This document shows, piece after piece, positions 9,086 to 18,520 of a stretch of DNA of 64,000 nucleotides. Under the pieces are notes generated by a model, which was given only the letters and a program-made list of their open reading frames with translations, was not told the DNA's origin and did no database searches. Within the stretch, counting starts at the first letter, position 1, and the number at the start of each line of letters is the position of its first letter. Made by a program: the position numbers and the translations under genes. The stretch is from Paraburkholderia silviterrae (lineage in GTDB: Bacteria; Pseudomonadota; Gammaproteobacteria; Burkholderiales; Burkholderiaceae): positions 210,669-274,668 of the forward strand of contig NZ_SMRP01000010.1 in the NCBI RefSeq assembly GCF_004353915.1, given 5' to 3'.

Positions 9086-11320
9086 TCAGTAGGCCGCGCG
9101 CAGCGCCTCACTGGCAAGGGCAAGCCGCGACGCGATGACCTTCACCATAAATCGATGAAATTGCTGCGCGGCCGCGGGGTCGTCTTGCTCGAGCGCGGCA
9201 AGCGCGGCCAGCGACAGCCTGCGCACGCGTGTCGGCATCTCGGCGAACACATCGGCGCTGCGCGGCTGCTGCGTGTACATGGCCATTTCCCCAACCACCG
9301 TGCCCGGCAGGCAGGCGCGCAGCCTCACCGACCGCCCATTGCCGCGCGGCAGCAAGACCGCGACTCGCCCACGCTCGATGATGTACAGCGCATCGCCGGG
9401 CTCCCCGCGAAGAAACAGTGGCTGGCCCGCCAGCAGGTCACGCACTTCAAGCCGCGTGGAAAGTGTGTTCAGTGCACTGGCCGTGAAATGTGGCGCAAGC
9501 ATCGCGTGCAGATCGTCACCGCGCTTCGGCGCGCTCGCGCTCGAGGCGAGCAGCTGGTCTTCGATCCATTCCAGGCCCGCATCGAGCGTGTCGAATTCAC
9601 GAATCCGCAGATTGAGCGTGCCGGTTTTAGTCAGCAGATCGCGCGAGCGCAGCGGCAACGCGGTCAAGATCAAGTCCGCGTCCATTGCCGCACAGAGCTG
9701 CCGCAGCTTGACGAAGCTGATCGATACCGACGCGTCGATGCCCTGGGTCGACGCGAAATCGAGCACGACAAAGCGGACCGACGCCGCATGACGTTTGGCA
9801 AGCCGCTCGCGCAAACGCTGGAGGATCGAATTGGCCGTGCCGAAGAAGAGAAACCCTTGCAGGCACATTCCGCACACCTGTGCGCCGAGTCCGCGCAGTG
9901 CTTCGGTTTCCTCAATGTTGCGCTCGACGTTCGAGGTCCGGGCGCGCAGGTCGAACTCCATCCTTATGCAACTGACCCGGCCGTAGAGCAGCGTGAACAT
10001 CACGCACGCGGCAACGACGCCTGCGACCACGCCGATGATCACACCCCAAGCCGCGATCGTGCCGAGAATGACGGGCACGAGCAGGTACTCGTACCAGCTG
10101 AGCTTCGCCCAGGCGCCGACAAGCCACTGCACGAGCAGGCGCAGCCCCATGAACAGCTGCAGGCCGACGAGCACCGGCACCGGAAAGAGCGCAACGAGAC
10201 CGGGCAACGCGGCCAGCGCGACAAGACACGCGAGCGACGCGAACACGCCCGCCAGCCGGCTCGTCGCGCCCACGCGCGCGTTGAGCATCGAGCGATTGAA
10301 CGACTGATAGCCGACCATTCCGCCCAACAGCCCGCTCGCGAGATTGGCGAGTCCCGCGGCCCGCATCTCGCGATTGAGGTCGACCTCCTCGCCCGTTGCC
10401 GCGCCGATGGCCGTCGAATTCATCAGGATGGTGACCGCCGAGGCCGACGTGACCACGAGGCTCTCCGGAAGGTGCGCGGCGATCGCCTGCCAGTCGATGC
10501 CGCCGTGCGCGAGCTGCGCGCTCAGGTGCAGCTCCGGTAGCCCTGCGAGCCGTAACGCCGCGCGCGGCAGCAACAGCCCCATGCCGCGCGCTTCGTCGAT
10601 CGACAGGCCCGCGCCGCGCAGCAGCACGTAGAACAGGACGATCCCGAAGGCCAGCGTGAGCGGCAGCGCGGCGACGTGCTTCCAGCTGCGCGTCAGGACG
10701 GTGGCCAGCACGCCAACCACGAGCGCAGGGAGCCACGCGAGCCAGTGTAGATGCGTCAACAGCACGAGCGTGTGCCATTGCAGCGCCTCGCCCGTCATCA
10801 CGCGGAACGCGCCGGCGAGGAGCAGGTAGCCCGTGCCGGCGAGGAATCCGCCCAGCACCGGATAAGGCAGGAATTGCAGCGAGCGGCTGCGCCTTGACGA
10901 GCCGATCGCGTAGAGCACGATGCCGGTCACGAGCGAACAGAGCGCGATCGCGATCAACACGGTCAGGAGGAGCGTCTGCGAGGAGCCGCCGTCCGCGCGC
11001 ACGCTGCTCGCGACGCCTGCCGCCACGCCCGCGAGAAACGCCGCCGCATTGCTGTCGGGGCCGCCGATGTTCAGGCGCATCGAGCTCGTCAAGGCAATCA
11101 CGAGCGCCGTGACGACACAGCTGACGAGCGCGGTGGGCACGCCGAGCATTGCGTAGCGGGCGAGATCGGCGCTGAAGATCATCGTGCCGAGGCTCATCGC
11201 GTAGCACAGCATGACGAGCGCCGATACCGCTCCGGCGGCCAGATCGCCGGGCAGCCCCGCGACGCGCGAGCGGGAGCGCGGCAGGACGTCGGAGACGGAA
11301 ACGGTCTTTCCCGGCTTCAC
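9086..11320 (-). CDS. SulP-family anion transporter with STAS and cyclic-nucleotide-binding domains
   Basis: A 744-residue inner-membrane transporter starting at GTG 11320. Residues about 20-440 hold the hydrophobic SulP core, with VSALVMLCYAMSLGTMIF near the start and NREMRAAGLANLASGLLGG, a recognisable SulP segment. A STAS domain follows at about 460-600 (VLDFASTQGIDASVSISF). The last part (about 620-735) is a Crp-like cyclic-nucleotide-binding domain: LFLRGEPGDALYIIERG and the phosphate-binding cassette GEMAMYTQQPRSADV with its Glu and Arg. SulP proteins move sulfate, bicarbonate or dicarboxylates. It is divergent from a class III cyclase gene, so allosteric control by a cyclic nucleotide is an attractive inference. 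Confidence 0.88.
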   Translation of the reverse strand: MKPGKTVSVSDVLPRSRSRVAGLPGDLAAGAVSALVMLCYAMSLGTMIFSADLARYAMLGVPTALVSCVVTALVIALTSSMRLNIGGPDSNAAAFLAGVAAGVASSVRADGGSSQTLLLTVLIAIALCSLVTGIVLYAIGSSRRSRSLQFLPYPVLGGFLAGTGYLLLAGAFRVMTGEALQWHTLVLLTHLHWLAWLPALVVGVLATVLTRSWKHVAALPLTLAFGIVLFYVLLRGAGLSIDEARGMGLLLPRAALRLAGLPELHLSAQLAHGGIDWQAIAAHLPESLVVTSASAVTILMNSTAIGAATGEEVDLNREMRAAGLANLASGLLGGMVGYQSFNRSMLNARVGATSRLAGVFASLACLVALAALPGLVALFPVPVLVGLQLFMGLRLLVQWLVGAWAKLSWYEYLLVPVILGTIAAWGVIIGVVAGVVAACVMFTLLYGRVSCIRMEFDLRARTSNVERNIEETEALRGLGAQVCGMCLQGFLFFGTANSILQRLRERLAKRHAASVRFVVLDFASTQGIDASVSISFVKLRQLCAAMDADLILTALPLRSRDLLTKTGTLNLRIREFDTLDAGLEWIEDQLLASSASAPKRGDDLHAMLAPHFTASALNTLSTRLEVRDLLAGQPLFLRGEPGDALYIIERGRVAVLLPRGNGRSVRLRACLPGTVVGEMAMYTQQPRSADVFAEMPTRVRRLSLAALAALEQDDPAAAQQFHRFMVKVIASRLALASEALRAAY

Positions 11321-11584
11321 GTGAATTCCCGGTGGAATGCAGCGGTGCGATGGGGAACGGCTCAGTATCCGTCCGCGGCCGAAACGCTGTCAAACGCCAT
11401 ACGCCGCCCCTGGCGGGCGCCTACACTGGGTATTCATCGGCACGTTTCCCTGCGAGGCTCGGGCCGTTCGCATCGGTAACCGGCGCGTTTTTCGTCTGCA
11501 CTTTGAGCCTGCGGGAAGCAACCGGAAGCGGAACCGGGCGGCACAGCGGCGCGTGCCGACCGGCATTGGATGCAGGCGGCGAAC

Positions 11585-14500
11585 ATGGATATTGAGCAGT
11601 GGCTGCACGTCCTCGGGCTCGAGCAGTACGCGCAAGCGTTCGCGGCAAACGATATCGATCTGCCGCTGCTCGCGCAGCTAACCGATGCCGACCTGAAAGA
11701 GCTCGGGGTGCAGTCGCTTGGCCATCGCAAACGCATCCTCGCGGCCGCCGCGCCAGACTCGGCGGCCGCAGCCGGGCCGGCGGCGCACGCGCCCAGCGCC
11801 CAGGACGCCCCCGCGGACGAACGCAGGCAAGTCACGATCCTCTTCGCCGATCTCTGCGGCTTCACCGCGCTGTCGCACACGCTCGATCCGGAAGAGCTGC
11901 GCGCGTTGATCGGCCGCTACACGGCACTCGTCGACAGCATCGTGCTCGCCTGGGGCGGCACGACCGACAGGCACATCGGCGATGCGGTGATGGCGCTGTT
12001 CGGCGCGCCCCGCGCGCACGAGACGGACACGCTGCGCGCGGCCCGCGCGGCGCTCGACATCCATGACGCGCTCACGCAGCTGAGCGCGCAGGCCGCGCGC
12101 GCCTTGCAGGCGCATATCGGCATCGCGAGCGGCGAGGTGGTCGCGGGCGCGCTCGGCTGCGTCGACGCGCGCGACTACACCGTGACCGGCAATCCGGTGA
12201 ACCTGGCCGCGCGGCTCCAGGCCACGGCGGCGCCCGGTGAGACCTGGGTTTCCGATGACGTGGCGCGCGCGCTCGGCGACGCCGCCGTCTGCGACGCGCT
12301 GGGCGAGCAGCATTTCAAGGGCATCGACATGCCGGTGCGGGTGTGGCGGCTGCGTGCCATCGAGAGCGAATCGGCCAATGAAGCGGCGAAGGCGAGGCAG
12401 AGCCGCTTCGTCGGGCGTCAGGCCGAGCTCGAGCAGTTTCACGGTATCGTCCACGCGTGCGTCGCGAGGCAGGCCGGGCACGTCGTGCACGTGCGCGGCG
12501 AAGCGGGCATCGGCAAGACGCGTCTTGTCGACGAGATGCGCCGCTACGCGCACTCGCAAGGTTTCGCGATCCATCGGGGTCTCGTGCTCGACTTCGGCGT
12601 GGGCAAGGGGCAGGATCCCGTGCACGCGATCGTCAGCAGCCTGCTCGGCCTGCCCGCCGGCGCCTCGTGCGACGCGCGCGAGGCCGCCGCCGCGCGCCTT
12701 GCCGCCGCGGGCGTCGTCAAGGCCGGGCAGCAGGCGTTTCTCCACGACCTCCTCGGCCTGCCGCTCGCTGACGAATGGCGGGCCCTCTACGACGCGATGG
12801 ACCACGGCGCGCGCAAGCGCGGCAAGCAGGCGCTCGCCGCGAGACTGGTCGACGACGCGTGCAGGCAGGCGGCGACGCTGATCGTCGTCGAAGACCTGCA
12901 TTGGGCCGACCCCGAAGTGCTGGCCTATCTCTCGGCCTTCGCCTCGGGCATCGCGAACGGCCCGGGCCTGCTCGTGACGACCTCGCGCGTGGAAGGCGAT
13001 CCGATCGATGCGGCCTGGCGCGCGCGCTGCCGGGACACCCCGTTCGCAACGATCGATCTCGGGCCATTGCGCCAGGACGAGGCGCTGAGCCTCGCGGGCA
13101 ACTTCATCGACGCGACGCAGCGTGTCGCGCTCGCCTGCATCGAGCGCGCGGGCGGCAACCCGCTGTTCCTCGAGCAGCTCTTGCGCAACGCCGAGGAAGG
13201 CAGCGGCGGCGCGGTGCCCGCCTCGATCCGCAGCCTCGTGCTCGCGCGGATGGACCGGCTCGCGCCACACGACCGCCTGGCCTTCCAGGCGGCCGCCGTG
13301 ATCGGCCAGCGGTTCGACATCGCGCTGCTGCGCCGGCTCATCGACGATCCTGGCTACGTCTGCGGCGGCCTGCTCGCCAACGCGCTGGTGCTGCCCGAGG
13401 GCGAGGACTTCCTGTTCGCGCATGCGCTGATTCAGGAAAGCGCGTACTCGACGCTGCTGCGCGCGCGCCGGCGCGAGCTGCACCGCTGCGCGGCCGACTG
13501 GTTCGCACACGGCGACCCCACGCTGCACGCCCAGCATCTGGACCGCGCCGAGGACGAACGCGCGCCGCGGGCCTATCTGGCCGCCGCGCGCGCACAATGC
13601 GAGGCCCACCTGGTCGAGGCTGCGCTGCGGCTCGCCGAGCGAGGCCTCGAGATCGCGCAGACAGACGCGGACCGCCACGCGCTGAGCTGCTGCAAGGGCG
13701 AGCTCCAGCGCGACCTCGGCGACATCGCGGGATCGATTGCCACCTGGCGCGCGGCGCTGGCAGCCGCCCCCGACGACGCCAGTCTGTGCCGCTGCCAGCT
13801 CGGGCTCGCGGAAGGCCTGCGCGTGAGCGAAGGGCTCGACGAAGCGCTAGACCTGCTCGCGGCCGCGCAGCGGATTGCCGAGCGCGAGAACCTGGTGGCC
13901 GAGCTCGCGAGCCTTCACTACCTGCGCGGCAACATCTTCTTTCCGCTCGGGAAGATCGATGCCTGCAGCGCCGAGCACGAACTCGGGCTCGCTTTCGCAC
14001 GGCGGCTGGGCCAGCCGGAAGCCGAGGCGCGGGCGCTCGGCGGCCTTGCCGATGCCGCGTACGCACAGGGGCGGATGCGCACCGCGTTCCGCCATTTCAG
14101 CGATTGCGTGGCGTTGAGCCGCGAGCACGGGTTCAGCCGCATCGAAGTCGCCAATCGTCCGATGCAAGGCTTCAGCCGCATTTACCTGAACGATGCGCGC
14201 GAGGCGCGCGAAGACGCCGTTGCCGCCGCGCGCGCCGCCGAGTTGATCGGGCAGCCGCGCGCGCAATTGCTGTGCGAGACGCTCGGCGTGTTCGCCTGCT
14301 ACGAGCTGGGCGATGGGCCGGGTGCGCGGGTCCATCTGGAGCAGGAAATGCGCGTGATCCGGCAATTGGGCGCACGGCGGTTCGAAGTGCAGAACCGCGA
14401 AATGCAGGCACGTGTATGGCTCGCCGACGGACGCCGCGGAGAAGCGGTGAAAGCGCTTCGCGAGGCGCTCGCGATCTCGCACGAAGTGGGCACACAGTTC

Positions 14501-14890
14501 TGCGCGCCGAAGGTCCTGGGCGCCCTCGCCTGCGCGGTCGACGAGAACGACGAGCGTGCGCGGCTCCTGGCGGACGGCGAGAACCTCCTGCACCTGGGCG
14601 CGGTCGGCCACAACCACCTGTGGTTCTACCGTGACGCCATCGAAGCGATGCTCTCGGCCTGCGATCCGGCCGGCGTGCTGCGCTACGCGAGCGCGCTCGA
14701 GGACTACACGCGGCGCGAGCCGCTGCCCTGGGCCGAGCTGTTCGTGGCGCGCGGCCGTGCGCTCGCGCCCACCCTGCACCAGCCCGCCGACGAAGCCGTG
14801 CGATGCGAGCTCGGGCGCGTGCGAGCCGGGCTGCTGCAAGCGGGCTTTCTGCACTACCTGGCCGCGGTCGATGCGGCGCTCGCGGCTTGA
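11585..14890 (+). CDS. SAM domain / class III nucleotide cyclase / AAA ATPase / TPR protein
   Basis: A large multidomain signalling protein of about 1,100 residues. Residues 1-60 form a SAM domain (DIEQWLHVLGLEQYAQAF ... LGHRKRIL). Residues about 80-260 form a class III cyclase homology domain: FADLCGF and IGDAVMALFG carry the two metal aspartates, and NPVNLAARL the catalytic Asn/Arg; the base-specifying Lys is Arg (DRHIGD). Then comes an ATPase with Walker A GEAGIGKTR and Walker B LIVVEDLHWAD, and a long helical TPR-like C-terminal half. An ATG five codons upstream (11570) is the alternative start. It probably senses partners and may make cAMP or cGMP. Divergent neighbour: the SulP transporter with a nucleotide-binding domain. 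Confidence 0.85.
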   Translation: MDIEQWLHVLGLEQYAQAFAANDIDLPLLAQLTDADLKELGVQSLGHRKRILAAAAPDSAAAAGPAAHAPSAQDAPADERRQVTILFADLCGFTALSHTLDPEELRALIGRYTALVDSIVLAWGGTTDRHIGDAVMALFGAPRAHETDTLRAARAALDIHDALTQLSAQAARALQAHIGIASGEVVAGALGCVDARDYTVTGNPVNLAARLQATAAPGETWVSDDVARALGDAAVCDALGEQHFKGIDMPVRVWRLRAIESESANEAAKARQSRFVGRQAELEQFHGIVHACVARQAGHVVHVRGEAGIGKTRLVDEMRRYAHSQGFAIHRGLVLDFGVGKGQDPVHAIVSSLLGLPAGASCDAREAAAARLAAAGVVKAGQQAFLHDLLGLPLADEWRALYDAMDHGARKRGKQALAARLVDDACRQAATLIVVEDLHWADPEVLAYLSAFASGIANGPGLLVTTSRVEGDPIDAAWRARCRDTPFATIDLGPLRQDEALSLAGNFIDATQRVALACIERAGGNPLFLEQLLRNAEEGSGGAVPASIRSLVLARMDRLAPHDRLAFQAAAVIGQRFDIALLRRLIDDPGYVCGGLLANALVLPEGEDFLFAHALIQESAYSTLLRARRRELHRCAADWFAHGDPTLHAQHLDRAEDERAPRAYLAAARAQCEAHLVEAALRLAERGLEIAQTDADRHALSCCKGELQRDLGDIAGSIATWRAALAAAPDDASLCRCQLGLAEGLRVSEGLDEALDLLAAAQRIAERENLVAELASLHYLRGNIFFPLGKIDACSAEHELGLAFARRLGQPEAEARALGGLADAAYAQGRMRTAFRHFSDCVALSREHGFSRIEVANRPMQGFSRIYLNDAREAREDAVAAARAAELIGQPRAQLLCETLGVFACYELGDGPGARVHLEQEMRVIRQLGARRFEVQNREMQARVWLADGRRGEAVKALREALAISHEVGTQFCAPKVLGALACAVDENDERARLLADGENLLHLGAVGHNHLWFYRDAIEAMLSACDPAGVLRYASALEDYTRREPLPWAELFVARGRALAPTLHQPADEAVRCELGRVRAGLLQAGFLHYLAAVDAALAA

Positions 14891-15003
14891 GGCGAACATC
14901 AAGCCAGCACCGCGTGCCGATGCTTCCTGCCGATTGAGGGCGTGAGGGATTGAGGGATTGAGCCCGCGCGTTCGCTGGCCACAGCGCCCGAAGCTCGCAC
15001 CGA

Positions 15004-15348
15004 TCACCGCCCGCTCAGCAGCCGAAGGATTTTCTGCACGATGGCTTCGTGGCGCTCGAGCGCCTCAGCGAGCGTGCTCGCGCCATAGCTCTCGTTGTCC
15101 TCCGGCGCTTGCATTCCGGCGATGCGCGTCACGAAGAGCGCGGCTTCCCCACCCTTCGCGTCGGCCACACCGCGAAAGCGCGTCGTGACCGTCACGCCGG
15201 ACTCTTCGAGCAGCGTGCGGCGAAAGACCAGATCGTTCTCGGCCATCCAGCGCGACCACTCGCTGCGGTCGAACACCTCGACAGGCCGGTTCTTCGCATC
15301 GAGGACGTAGATGCGTTCACTCTGGGGCGGGACGGAGCGGGATTTCAT
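15004..15348 (-). CDS. Conserved-looking hypothetical protein, 114 aa
   Basis: Starts MKSRSVPPQSERIYVLDAKNRPVEVFDRSEWSRWMAEND and ends in a helix (LAEALERHEAIVQKILRLLSGR). The upstream extension to 15363 adds five residues and is less likely. It is soluble, with no signal peptide or membrane segment, and coding character is good. I do not recognise the family. It converges on the cyclase gene (114 bp between stops) and is divergent from psuG, so it is probably a single-gene unit. Confidence 0.65.
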   Translation of the reverse strand: MKSRSVPPQSERIYVLDAKNRPVEVFDRSEWSRWMAENDLVFRRTLLEESGVTVTTRFRGVADAKGGEAALFVTRIAGMQAPEDNESYGASTLAEALERHEAIVQKILRLLSGR

Positions 15349-15448
15349 GATTGGGAGGCACAAGGCGCCGAGCGCTCGACAATGAGCCGTGAAGCGGCCC
15401 CATGCGGCATACTCAAGTCCAGTTCAGGATACTCGAAGAGCCACGGAC

Positions 15449-16396
15449 ATGGTTACAGACCTCGCACGCTCCTGGTTGACGTTCAGCCCCGCTGTAGCCG
15501 CTGCAAAGGCCGCTGGCCGTCCGCTCGTGGCGCTGGAGTCGACCATCATCGCCCACGGCATGCCGTACCCGGAGAACGTTCGCACCGCGCGCGAAGTGGA
15601 AGCGCTGATCCGCAAGCTGGGCGCCGAACCCGCGACGATTGCGCTGATCGCTGGGCGAATCCGCATCGGCCTTTCCGACGACGAGCTGGAGCTGCTCGGC
15701 CGCTCGGATCAGGTCCACAAAGTCAGCCGCCGCGATCTGCCGGCCGTGCTCGCCAGCGGCGGCCTCGGCGCCACCACGGTGGCGGGCACGATGATCTGTG
15801 CCGCGCTGGCCGGCATCGAGGTCTTCGTCACCGGAGGCATTGGCGGCGTGCATCGGGGCGCGCAGGAGACCTTCGACATCTCCGCGGATCTTCAGGAGTT
15901 GGCAAGGACCTCGGTGGCGGTAGTCTGTGCCGGGGCGAAGTCCATTCTCGATATCGGGCTCACCCTGGAATATCTGGAAACGCACGGCGTGCCGGTGCTC
16001 AGTTGCGAGCAGGACAATTTCGCTGCGTTTTACACGCGGGACAGCGGCTATCGCGCCGATTTCAGGCTGGACGACGCAGCGGACCAGGCACGCTTTATCC
16101 GCACCAAATGGGACTTGGGCCTTGCAGGCGGCGTGGTGCTGAGCACACCGGTCCCGGAAGCGGCGGCGATGCCGTCCGAAGAGATCGACGCCCTGACCCG
16201 GCAGGCGCTGGCGGAGGCCACGGCGCAAGGCGTCACCGGCAAGGCCGTCACCCCTTTCCTGCTCGCCCGCATCAAGGCGCTGACCGGTGGACGCAGCCTC
16301 GCGACCAACATCGCACTCATCAAACACAATGCCGAAGTCGGGGCAAAGCTGGCGCTCGCGTTGGCAGACTCGGTGCGCGGGACGGATCAGGCGTAG
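15449..16396 (+). CDS. psuG: Pseudouridine-5'-phosphate glycosidase
   Basis: This enzyme splits the C-C glycosidic bond of pseudouridine 5'-phosphate into uracil and ribose 5-phosphate. From ATG 15449 it is 315 residues, the usual family length. Family motifs are clear: PLVALESTIIAHGMPYPEN near the N-terminus (the Glu is catalytic in known PsuG), SRRDLPAVLASGGLGATTVAGTM, FVTGGIGGVHRGA, DISADLQELA, CAGAKSILDI and SLATNIALIKHNA. The kinase PsuK, which normally accompanies or is fused to PsuG, is not next to it. The neighbouring LysR unit converges on it. Confidence 0.92.
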   Translation: MVTDLARSWLTFSPAVAAAKAAGRPLVALESTIIAHGMPYPENVRTAREVEALIRKLGAEPATIALIAGRIRIGLSDDELELLGRSDQVHKVSRRDLPAVLASGGLGATTVAGTMICAALAGIEVFVTGGIGGVHRGAQETFDISADLQELARTSVAVVCAGAKSILDIGLTLEYLETHGVPVLSCEQDNFAAFYTRDSGYRADFRLDDAADQARFIRTKWDLGLAGGVVLSTPVPEAAAMPSEEIDALTRQALAEATAQGVTGKAVTPFLLARIKALTGGRSLATNIALIKHNAEVGAKLALALADSVRGTDQA

Positions 16397-16490
16397 ACGC
16401 GTGACCTGATGCGCCGCCTTTGCTCGCTGGCATGGCACGGCTCGTCTGATGAATAGCGGCCGGCGGCCCTGTGTCGCCACGAACAGGCGC

Positions 16491-17423
16491 CTAGCCGGAC
16501 GCCGGATCGACCGGGACGGTCAACCGCGAGCGATGAGCCTCGACGTATTCAACCAGCAGCCTGTGAAACAGCTCGGCGGCCGGCGACAGCGACCTGTGCT
16601 TGAGATGGAATGCGCATACGCGTCGCATGAGCTTCGGCTTGCCGAGCGGACGATAAGCAATGCCTGGCATGTTCATCAGCTGTCGCGAATTCGCGGGCAG
16701 CACCGCGATGCCCATCGCGTTCGACACGAGCGCGAACACGGTTGACGGAAACGACGCCTCATAGGCGACATTGAGCCGGATTCCCTGGGCGGCGAGATGC
16801 GCGTCGAGGTCGCGACGGATCGGGCTGCCCGGCGAAAGCGCGATGAACGGCCATTGCGCGAGCTCGGACCACGAGACCGAGCGCTTGCGCGCGAGCGGAT
16901 GTTGCTCGGGAATCAGCGCAACCAGCGTGTCGCGGAATAGTTCGGTTTCCGTAATTTCAGACTGGGCCTCCTCGTACGTGCCGATGCCGATATCGGCCTC
17001 CTCCGCCAGCAAGGCGTCCTTGATGTTCTCCTCCGCCGTGTCCCGCACTTCCACGCGCACGCCCGGATACGCGGCCTGAAATTCGCGCATGAACGGCACG
17101 AGCAGCGTGACGGCCAGCACGGACGCGCTCGCGACCGCGACCTTGCCGTGCTTGTAGGCGGCCCGCTCGCGCGAGTTCAGCACGGCGATATCCAGATCCT
17201 GCAAGACCCGTCGCGCGGAGCCGAGAAACTCGCGCCCCGCCTCCGTCACCCGAACCATCCGGGTATGGCGATCCAGCAGCTTCACGCCGAGTTCGCTTTC
17301 GAGATCCTTGATCAACATGCTCAACGCCGACGGCGTCAGATGGAGTTGTTCGGCCGCGAGCGCGAACCGGCTGCACTCGGCTACCGCGACGAATGCGCGG
17401 AGCTGGCGTAGGGTGAGATTCAT
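16491..17423 (-). CDS. LysR-family transcriptional regulator
   Basis: A 310-residue LTTR. The N-terminal winged HTH is MNLTLRQLRAFVAVAECSRF ... LHLTPSALSMLIKDLESELGVKLLDR, and the effector domain begins near residue 92. It is transcribed away from the Rieske/permease operon that starts at 17522, the standard arrangement for a LysR activator and its target. The 98-bp gap between them contains TTTAT-N14-ATAAA (17448-17471), an imperfect inverted repeat that could be its site (low certainty). The inducer is probably the pathway substrate or an intermediate. Confidence 0.9.
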   Translation of the reverse strand: MNLTLRQLRAFVAVAECSRFALAAEQLHLTPSALSMLIKDLESELGVKLLDRHTRMVRVTEAGREFLGSARRVLQDLDIAVLNSRERAAYKHGKVAVASASVLAVTLLVPFMREFQAAYPGVRVEVRDTAEENIKDALLAEEADIGIGTYEEAQSEITETELFRDTLVALIPEQHPLARKRSVSWSELAQWPFIALSPGSPIRRDLDAHLAAQGIRLNVAYEASFPSTVFALVSNAMGIAVLPANSRQLMNMPGIAYRPLGKPKLMRRVCAFHLKHRSLSPAAELFHRLLVEYVEAHRSRLTVPVDPASG

Positions 17424-17521
17424 CAGCGTTTCTCAACAATCGTTCAGTTTATATCGATTGTATTGGATAAATTGTCGCGCTCAAATGAGTTCCAGAAGTT
17501 TTGGAGCTAACGGAGAGAGCG

Positions 17522-18490
17522 ATGGAATCAGTGGGGACTCTGGAGGTCGAGGTGCGCGGGATGCGCGTGGAAGCCGAGACGGTGCGCTCGTTCGAGCTGT
17601 GGCCGCTCATGGGCGAACTGCCGCCAGTCGAGGCCGGCGCGCACATCGACGTGCACTTGCCCAACGGTATCGTCCGCCAGTACTCGCTGACCAATCCGCT
17701 GGAGCGGCACCGCTACGTGATCGGCGTGAATCGCGACGCGGCGAGCCGCGGTGGATCGGTGCATATGCACGACGCACTCGCGCTGGGCACGCGCCTGACG
17801 ATCAGCGCGCCGCGCAACCACTTCCCGCTCGACGAGGCCGCCGGCCATTCGGTCCTGGTGGCGGGCGGGATCGGCATCACACCGTTGCTTGCGATGGCCC
17901 GGCGCCTCACCGCGCTCGGACGCCGCTGGGATCTCTACTACTGCGCGCGCACCGCAGGCCGCGCGGCCTTCCTGCCGGCGCTGCGCGCGCTGGCTGAGGC
18001 GCATTCAGGCGGCACGCTGCACTGCGTGTTCGATGGCGAGCCCGGCGGCGCGCCACTGGACCTTCGCGACGTGCTCGCACGGCACGGCGCCGAAGCCGAT
18101 TACTACTGCTGCGGTCCCGTGGCACTGATGGACGCGTTCAACGCCGCGCTGGCGTCCGTCCCGCCGGCACGCATCCACACCGAATACTTCAAGGCGCCCG
18201 AGCCCACACACGCCGGCGACGGCGCGGCCTTCACGGTGCGGCTCGAGCGCCAGCAGAAAAGCTTCGTCGTGCCACCGGAGCGCTCGATCCTCGACGTGCT
18301 GGAGGCCCACGGCGTGCCGGTCATGTGCTCGTGCCGCGAAGGCGTGTGCGGCACCTGCGAGACCACCGTCATCGCCGGCGAGCCCGATCATCGCGACCAC
18401 GTATTGAGCCCGGACGAACGCGCGGCCAACCGCACGATGATGATTTGCGTCTCGCGCTGCAAGGGCGAATTTCTTGCCCTCGATATCTGA
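17522..18490 (+). CDS. VanB-type oxygenase reductase (FMN, NAD, 2Fe-2S)
   Basis: A 322-residue phthalate-dioxygenase-reductase-like electron-transfer protein. The start at 17522 follows GGAGAGAG. The flavin-binding region has HIDVHLPNGIVRQYSLTN (RxYS) near residues 45-60, the nucleotide-binding VLVAGGIGITPLLAMA near 110, and a C-terminal plant-type ferredoxin domain with CREGVCGTC and a distal Cys (ICVSRCKG). It takes electrons from NAD(P)H to the Rieske oxygenase encoded two genes later. It is first in a run of six tightly spaced same-strand genes. Confidence 0.9.
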   Translation: MESVGTLEVEVRGMRVEAETVRSFELWPLMGELPPVEAGAHIDVHLPNGIVRQYSLTNPLERHRYVIGVNRDAASRGGSVHMHDALALGTRLTISAPRNHFPLDEAAGHSVLVAGGIGITPLLAMARRLTALGRRWDLYYCARTAGRAAFLPALRALAEAHSGGTLHCVFDGEPGGAPLDLRDVLARHGAEADYYCCGPVALMDAFNAALASVPPARIHTEYFKAPEPTHAGDGAAFTVRLERQQKSFVVPPERSILDVLEAHGVPVMCSCREGVCGTCETTVIAGEPDHRDHVLSPDERAANRTMMICVSRCKGEFLALDI

Positions 18491-18520
18491 GAACCCACCC
18501 AAAGGAGGAGAGTGTTTTCC

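Noticed and set aside
11678..13678. A 666-codon minus-strand open frame opposite the cyclase/ATPase gene
   Set aside because: The plus-strand frame has clear SAM, cyclase and ATPase motifs; the reverse frame shows only Arg/Ala/Val-rich composition typical of antisense frames in GC-rich genes.
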